DNA of 64,000 nt from Frateuria defendens (GTDB lineage Bacteria; Pseudomonadota; Gammaproteobacteria; Xanthomonadales; Rhodanobacteraceae), in contig NZ_LFQR01000083.1 in NCBI RefSeq assembly GCF_001182895.1, positions 1-64,000 on the forward strand, read 5' to 3'. The position numbers were made by a program, and so were the translations under genes. Of the stretch, positions 58,981 to 64,000 are shown one piece after another. Each line of letters begins with the position of its first letter. Positions within the stretch are counted from its first letter, which is position 1. The notes under the pieces are model-generated. The model saw only the letters and a program-made list of their open reading frames with translations. It did no database searches and was not told where the DNA came from.

Positions 58981-59167
58981 CGCGAAGCGAGGCGATTCGC
59001 CAGCGGCACGACGCGGTGCGGCGGCAGGCAGTGCGCAGGCAGGATGCAGATCATCGGCCGACCCGGGAGCAATGGCGACTGCCTTGGTGCAGGGCGGGCC
59101 GGACACGCCGACTGCGCGCCGCGCCCGGCGGGCGAGCCGCGCCGCCGGACGCGCCAAGCCAGTTCCG

Positions 59168-59824
59168 TTACCGGTGCAGTGGCGGATCGTGCCGGGCCGC
59201 GTCCGCATCGCGCACCGCGCGGATGAATGCCGCCATCTTGTCCGGGTCCTTGATCCCCGGCTCCGACTCGATGCCGCTGGCCACGTCCACCGCCCACGGC
59301 CGGGCGATGCGCACCGCCTCGGCCACGTTGCCGGCATGCAGGCCGCCGGCGAGAATCAACGGCTGATCGAGGTCCGCCGGCATCAGCGACCAGTCGAAGG
59401 CCTTGCCGCTGCCGCCGGCCTCGCCCAGGCCATGGCCGTCCAGCAGCAGGCCGGCCGCGCGCGGGTACGCGCGCAGGCGCGGCAGCGCCGCGGCACCCTC
59501 GCCCATCGCGATGGCCTTGAGGTAGGGCCGCCCGAACTGCGCGCACCAGTCGTCCGACTCGTTGCCGTGGAACTGCAGCAGCGAGGGCCGCACGCGGTCG
59601 ATCACTTCCTCCACCAGCTCCGGCGCGTCGTCCATGAACAGCGCCACGGTAGCGACGAACGGCGGCACCGCCGCCACGATGGCGCGCGCCTGCCCGATCG
59701 CCACCTGGCGCCGGCTGCGCGCGGTGAACACCACGCCGACGGCGTCGGCGCCCAGTTGCGCGGCGAGCCGTGCATCCTCCACCCGGGTCATGCCGCAGCA
59801 CTTGATGCGGGTACGTGTCGTCAT
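59168..59824 (-). CDS. trpF: Phosphoribosylanthranilate isomerase
   Basis: A 218-residue TIM barrel of tryptophan synthesis. It has the catalytic Cys in [20 protein letters not shown], the acid/base Asp in [20 protein letters not shown] (given in part) and [13 protein letters not shown]. It overlaps truA by 4 bases. Confidence 0.96.
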   Translation of the reverse strand: MTTRTRIKCCGMTRVEDARLAAQLGADAVGVVFTARSRRQVAIGQARAIVAAVPPFVATVALFMDDAPELVEEVIDRVRPSLLQFHGNESDDWCAQFGRPYLKAIAMGEGAAALPRLRAYPRAAGLLLDGHGLGEAGGSGKAFDWSLMPADLDQPLILAGGLHAGNVAEAVRIARPWAVDVASGIESEPGIKDPDKMAAFIRAVRDADAARHDPPLHR

Positions 59825-60588
59825 TGGCTGACCTCCGCCGGCAGGCCCCAGTGCGCCTCGTAGCGCGGGCCGATAAAGGTGAGTCCCGTGGCGGGCGCGG
59901 TGGGGCCGGCCACTTCGCGGTCGCGGCCGGCCAGCAGCTCGGCCATCCATTCGACCGGCCGCTCGCCGCGGCCGACCGGCAGCAGCGAGCCGACGATGTT
60001 GCGCACCATGTGATGCAGGAAGGCGTTGGCTTCCACCTCCACGATCACCTGTTCGCCCTCGCGCCGCACGCCGATCGCCAGCATCTCGCGGCGCGGATGC
60101 GAGGCCTGGCAGGACACCGCGCGGAAGGCGGAGAAATCGTGCTCGCCGAGCAGCGCCTGCGCCGCGGCGTGCATGCGCCCGGCATCGAGCGGCTGCCGCT
60201 CCCAGGTGACATAGCGCGCATCGAGCGCCGCACGCACCGGCCGGTTGAGAATGGTGTAGCGGTAGCGCCGGCTGCGCGCGGAGAAGCGCGCGTGGAAAGC
60301 CTCGGGCACCTCCTGCGCCCACAGCACGGCGACGCCCGGCGGCAGGTTGGCGCAGCCGCCCAGCACCCAGCCGCGCAGCGCGCGCTGCGCGGTGGTGTCG
60401 AAGTGCACCACCTGGCAGCGCCCGTGCACGCCGGCGTCGGTGCGGCCCGCGCAATTCACCGTCACCGGCTGCGCGGCCACCGCCGACAACGCCCGCTCCA
60501 GCTCGCCCTGCACGGTGCGGCCGTGGCTCAGGCGCTGCCAGCCGAGGAAGTCGGTGCCGTCGTATTCGATGCCGAGCGCGATGCGCAT
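59821..60588 (-). CDS. truA: tRNA pseudouridine(38-40) synthase
   Basis: A 255-residue TruA enzyme that makes pseudouridine in the tRNA anticodon arm. The catalytic Asp is in [12 protein letters not shown]; other motifs are [21 protein letters not shown] and [11 protein letters not shown]. Located between fimV and trpF, as is usual in gammaproteobacteria. Confidence 0.97.
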   Translation of the reverse strand: MRIALGIEYDGTDFLGWQRLSHGRTVQGELERALSAVAAQPVTVNCAGRTDAGVHGRCQVVHFDTTAQRALRGWVLGGCANLPPGVAVLWAQEVPEAFHARFSARSRRYRYTILNRPVRAALDARYVTWERQPLDAGRMHAAAQALLGEHDFSAFRAVSCQASHPRREMLAIGVRREGEQVIVEVEANAFLHHMVRNIVGSLLPVGRGERPVEWMAELLAGRDREVAGPTAPATGLTFIGPRYEAHWGLPAEVSQ

Positions 60589-60689
60589 GGAACCTCGATG
60601 CCGGGAAGGGCCGTAAAGCTTAGCAGCTGCCCAAACGCCGACGGGCCGGCAAGGCCGGCCCGTCGGGAAGGTCGATGCGGCCAGCAGGC

Positions 60690-63005
60690 TCAGGCCAGTT
60701 TGCCGAGCAACTCCTTGGCGGTGTCCTTCTGCATCTGGCTGCCTTCGTTCAACACCTCCTCGAGCATGGCGCGCGCGCCGTCGGCGTCGCCCATGTCCAT
60801 GTAGGCGCGGGCCAGGTCGAGCTTGGTATCGACCGGGTCGTCGCTGAAGCCGCCGAGCTCGTGCGTTTGCGCTTCCGCGCGGTCGCCCGGCTCCGCCGGT
60901 TCGTCGAAGTGCCAGCTGAGGTGTTCCTCCGGCTGCGTATCGATCTCGTGCAGCGACACCGCCTCGTCCAGCACCACCTCGGTCTTCGCCGCCGTCACGG
61001 AAGCCTCGTCGGCCGGCGAGGACTCCTCCGGCCGCGTCAGGTCGAAGACGAAGTGGTACTCGCTGACCTTCTGGTTGGCCGGCAGCGGCGACACAAGGGT
61101 CTCCTCCTCCGGGCCGGCCGGCGCCGCGGCGTAGGCGCCGCGATCGAAGGCCGGCGCGGCGGCGGCCTCGCGCTCTTCGTAGACGTCGTGCGCGGCGAAG
61201 CCGTCGCGGTACGGCTCGGCATACGCCGCCTCGCGTTCCGCCGCCTCGGCGAACAACGGATGTTCCGGCGTCAGGTCGCGCCCCATCTCCGCCACCTCCA
61301 GCCACTCCGGCTGCTGCAGGTCGATGATGTGCGCGTGCATGGCTTCCGCGGCCGCCTCGAAGTGATCGACGTCGCGGCGGCTGTAGTACAGGCTGACCAG
61401 TTCGAGGTGCAGGCCGATGTCGTCCGGATGCTCGGCCAGTTGGTCGAGCAGTTCGTCCTGGTCCGGGTCCACGCTGTCGCCCCCTGCCGCCGGGACGGTG
61501 CCGAAGCGGTCCGCCAGCGAACTGGCCGCGGCCGCCGGCGCGGCCTTCTGGCGCTGGCGCAAGCCCAGCAGCAGGAGCAGCACCACCGCGACGGCGCCGG
61601 CGATCCAGGCCCAGGTCTGCATGTACCAGGGCTCGTCCGCCGCCGGCGCGGGAGCGGCCGGTTTCGACGCCGGCTTGACGGCCGGCGCGGCCTTGGCCTT
61701 CATCGCGACTGGCGCGGCCGCGGCCGTGCCGGCCGTGGCCGGCTGCGGTGCGGCCGGCGCCGGCGCCGGCGCAGCCTGGGCCGCATTCGCCGCCGGCTTG
61801 GCGCTGGCGGCGGCAACCGGCGCGGCCGGCGGCAGGTTGGCCGCCTTGCGCGCCTCGTCCAGGCGATGCTGCAGCTCGGCGATCTGGTTGTCCTTCAGCG
61901 CCAGCAGCCGCTCGTTCTTGCTGTTGATGTCCTCCAGGTCCTTGAGGCGCGACTTCAGCTCGTTGCCCTGCTGCTGCAGGGCGGTGAGCTGCTCCTGGCT
62001 GCGCTGCAGGTCCGCGCGCAGGCTGGAGATGGCCGCGGCGTTCTTGCCGCCGCCACCGGCCGCGGCGGCGCCCTGCTGCGTCGGCACCAGCGCCAGCCGG
62101 TCGGCGGCGGAAGGCGTACCGGCGGGCGCACTGGAGGTGCCGGCACGGGTGGCGGCGTCGGCGACCGTGGTGGGCGCGGCCGCCGTGCCGCCGCGCCATT
62201 CGCTGTTCTGGCGCTGCACTTCGGCCACGGCCGCGGCGGCGGCCAGGGCCTGCGCTTCCTGGCTGGTCGGGATGCGCAGCACCGCGCCCCGCTTCAAGGC
62301 ATTGATGTTGTCGCGGTAGAAGGCGCCGGGGTTGGCCTGCTTGAGGGCCAGCAGCATCTGGCTGCGCTCCACGCCGGCCGGCGTGGTGAGGCGCGCGATT
62401 TCCGACAGCGTCTGGCCGCGGTTGACCGGGCCGTACTTGCCCTCGTCCACCGGCGAGGCCCCACGCGACGCCGGCGCCGGCCTGACCGCGGCGGCCGGCC
62501 TGGCCGGCGCCGGCTGGCTGGCGGCCGGCGGCGCCACGGCGCGGCGGCTGCCCGAAGCCCGCGGCGCGGCCGGCGCCACGCTCGGCATGGCGACGCTGGA
62601 GGACTGGTTGGTGCCGCCCGGCGGATCGAGCAGGATGGTGTACTCGCGCACGCTCTTGCCGGCGGCGTTGTTCACTTCGACCAGCAGGTCGAGGTAGGGA
62701 TCGTTGACCGCCTCGCTGCTGGTGATGCGGATGACCCGCTGCCCGCCCGCTTCGGCGACGTCGAACTGCAGCGCGATGGCCGGACGCCCGCCGCTGATGC
62801 CGGCGCGGGTGAAGTCTTCGGGCGAGGCCAGCCGCGCGCTGAGGTTCTGCAGCTCGGCGGAGGATTCGGTGGTCAGCGGGATCTCGGCCACCAGCGGCTG
62901 GCCCAGCGCCGACTTCACCCTGATCTGCCCCAGCTCGAGCGCGCCGGCCTGGGCGCTGCCCAAGGCAAGGGCCAGCAGTATCGAAAGCTTCAACGAACGA
63001 TTCAT
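60690..63005 (-). CDS. fimV: FimV/HubP family polar landmark protein
   Basis: A 771-residue protein with a signal peptide (about 1-20), a periplasmic N-terminal domain ([20 protein letters not shown]), a LysM-like segment (about 195-250), a coiled coil (about 330-385), an Ala/Pro-rich linker and one transmembrane helix ([20 protein letters not shown]). A long acidic cytoplasmic part ends in the FimV C-terminal motif ([20 protein letters not shown]). It organises type IV pili and polar proteins. Confidence 0.93.
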   Translation of the reverse strand: MNRSLKLSILLALALGSAQAGALELGQIRVKSALGQPLVAEIPLTTESSAELQNLSARLASPEDFTRAGISGGRPAIALQFDVAEAGGQRVIRITSSEAVNDPYLDLLVEVNNAAGKSVREYTILLDPPGGTNQSSSVAMPSVAPAAPRASGSRRAVAPPAASQPAPARPAAAVRPAPASRGASPVDEGKYGPVNRGQTLSEIARLTTPAGVERSQMLLALKQANPGAFYRDNINALKRGAVLRIPTSQEAQALAAAAAVAEVQRQNSEWRGGTAAAPTTVADAATRAGTSSAPAGTPSAADRLALVPTQQGAAAAGGGGKNAAAISSLRADLQRSQEQLTALQQQGNELKSRLKDLEDINSKNERLLALKDNQIAELQHRLDEARKAANLPPAAPVAAASAKPAANAAQAAPAPAPAAPQPATAGTAAAAPVAMKAKAAPAVKPASKPAAPAPAADEPWYMQTWAWIAGAVAVVLLLLLGLRQRQKAAPAAAASSLADRFGTVPAAGGDSVDPDQDELLDQLAEHPDDIGLHLELVSLYYSRRDVDHFEAAAEAMHAHIIDLQQPEWLEVAEMGRDLTPEHPLFAEAAEREAAYAEPYRDGFAAHDVYEEREAAAAPAFDRGAYAAAPAGPEEETLVSPLPANQKVSEYHFVFDLTRPEESSPADEASVTAAKTEVVLDEAVSLHEIDTQPEEHLSWHFDEPAEPGDRAEAQTHELGGFSDDPVDTKLDLARAYMDMGDADGARAMLEEVLNEGSQMQKDTAKELLGKLA

Positions 63006-63149
63006 TGCGTGTCCCCCGCCCCGTGACGCTTCTTATTGGCTGCCGCCGATGCGGCTGCTGTGCAAAAACGAGGCGTCACTTTAGTTGACGCACCAGCCCC
63101 CCGCCAATAGCCGTGGCGCGGGTTTACGGCGTATTGCCGTAGCCTGTTC

Positions 63150-63461
63150 TCATTTTGGATGCTGCCCCGGTGCGGCGGCCGGGGCCGGGGCATCGGCCTC
63201 GCGCAGCGCCTGCAGCTGACGCTGCAGCGCGGCGATGTCCTGGTCCTGCCGTTGCAGCTGCTGCTCGGCCTGCCGGCTCTTCGATTCCTGCTCGGTGACC
63301 TGCTGCTGCAGCCGGCCGACCTCCAGGCCGCGCTGCTGCAGCTGCTTTTTCAAGTGGTGGACGGCCTGGGCCGGGACCGCCTTTCCTTCCGGCAGCGCCG
63401 CTGCCGCCAGCGGCAGCGGCAGCGGCAGGCCGAGCACGGCGAGCAACGCGAGCCGGCGCAT
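63150..63461 (-). CDS. Small secreted coiled-coil protein
   Basis: A 103-residue protein with a signal peptide ([20 protein letters not shown], cut near residue 22) and a Gln-rich coiled coil (LKKQLQQRGLEVGRLQQQVT…) over most of its length. Its ATG shares one base with the asd stop (TGATG). Function unknown; it may belong with FimV downstream. Confidence 0.75.
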   Translation of the reverse strand: MRRLALLAVLGLPLPLPLAAAALPEGKAVPAQAVHHLKKQLQQRGLEVGRLQQQVTEQESKSRQAEQQLQRQDQDIAALQRQLQALREADAPAPAAAPGQHPK

Positions 63462-64000
63462 CACAGGTAATCCCGCACCAGCAGCTCGGCGACCTGCACC
63501 GCGTTGAGCGCGGCGCCCTTGCGGATGTTGTCGGCGACGATCCACAGGTCCAGGCCGTGCTCGTGCGAGATGTCCTCGCGGATGCGCCCGACGAACACCG
63601 GGTCCTTGCCCGCCGCGTCGCCCACCGGCGTGGGATAGCCGCCGGCCTTGCGCTCGTCCATCACCACCACGCCCTCGGCCTGTTCCAGCAGCGCGCGGGC
63701 CTCGTCGGCGGAGAGCTTGTCGCGCGTCTCGATGTGCACCGCCTCGGCGTGGCCGTAGAACACAGGCACGCGCACCGCGGTGGGATTCACCAGGATCGAC
63801 TCATCCTCGAGAATCTTGCGCGTCTCCCACACCATCTTCATCTCTTCCTTGGTGTAGCCGTTGGCCTGGAAGTCGTCGATGTGCGGGATCACGTTGAAGG
63901 CGATCTGCTTGGGGAACTTCACCTGCTCCACTTCCTGGAAGTTGAGCAGCGCGGCGGTCTGCCTGCCCAGTTCCTCCATGCCCGAGCGCCCGGCGCCGGA
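63461..64000 (-). CDS. asd: Aspartate-semialdehyde dehydrogenase, C-terminal part (runs off the window)
   Basis: The C-terminal 179 codons of Asd, which makes aspartate semialdehyde for lysine, threonine, methionine and peptidoglycan synthesis. It includes [34 protein letters not shown] and the [16 protein letters not shown] substrate-binding motif with its His. The 5' end lies beyond 64000; the Met at 63979 is internal, since the family sequence continues upstream of it. Confidence 0.95.
   Translation of the reverse strand, partial: SGAGRSGMEELGRQTAALLNFQEVEQVKFPKQIAFNVIPHIDDFQANGYTKEEMKMVWETRKILEDESILVNPTAVRVPVFYGHAEAVHIETRDKLSADEARALLEQAEGVVVMDERKAGGYPTPVGDAAGKDPVFVGRIREDISHEHGLDLWIVADNIRKGAALNAVQVAELLVRDYL

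Noticed and set aside
63461-63979. Complete 172-residue protein starting at 63979
   Set aside because: The Met is internal to aspartate-semialdehyde dehydrogenase, whose conserved SGAGRSG stretch continues upstream to the window edge.

Overview
The window is a very GC-rich piece of a gammaproteobacterial chromosome, most likely from the Rhodanobacteraceae/Xanthomonadales. The asd–fimV–truA–trpF / trpB–trpA–accD neighbourhood, the E. coli-like bcs cellulose cluster and the dispersed GC-rich repeats all point that way; this is inferred from gene content, not from a database search.

Layout. (1) 1–12.3 kb: [NiFe]-hydrogenase accessory genes. A maturation protease and a NiCoT nickel permease read rightward. 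They converge on a leftward operon TPR protein → NifU–Rieske fusion → NHL propeller → hypF-hypC-hypD-hypE-hypA → HoxA/HupR-like regulator. No hydrogenase structural subunit and no hypB lie in the window. (2) 12.5–17 kb: a lipoprotein, an aldo/keto reductase with a divergent LysR gene carrying two compensating frameshifts, a 56-residue lipoprotein, and hutF. (3) 17.5–31.6 kb: a complete co-directional cellulose operon bcsE-F-G-R-Q-A-B-C-Z, mostly joined by 4-bp overlaps. (4) 31.7–35.9 kb: a translationally coupled trio (GNAT–nitrilase fusion, ClC channel, hutI) ending at a strong bidirectional terminator. (5) 36–46.4 kb: ribosomal protein bTHX and a metal-homeostasis block: CDF exporter, MerC-like protein, a zinc-type TonB receptor, Zur, and a czcCBA efflux operon. 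A perfect Zur-box palindrome sits between the MerC-like gene and the receptor. (6) 46.6–53.3 kb: gltX, a DUF4399 protein, a glycosyltransferase/PAP2 pair, then a roughly 1.6-kb repeat-rich stretch without convincing genes that ends at a 5'-truncated DUF2968 gene. (7) 53.3–64 kb: accD, trpA, a frameshifted kinase, trpB, a divergent TrpI-like LysR gene, a frameshifted ferritin-like gene, trpF, truA, fimV, a small coiled-coil protein and the 3' part of asd.

How the parts work together. The hyp gene products build and insert the NiFe(CN)2CO cofactor, the permease supplies nickel, and the Rieske/NHL/TPR proteins probably serve the electron path or assembly of an oxygen-tolerant uptake hydrogenase encoded elsewhere. 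The bcs operon makes, regulates, modifies with phosphoethanolamine and exports cellulose. The metal block pairs Zur-controlled zinc uptake with CDF and RND export.

Points for a second look: the hydrogenase regulator has lost nearly every signature residue of its family. Four short frame-breaking indels at homopolymers or dinucleotide repeats in three genes may be assembly errors. A DnaA-box-like element recurs four times around 50.7–53.2 kb.
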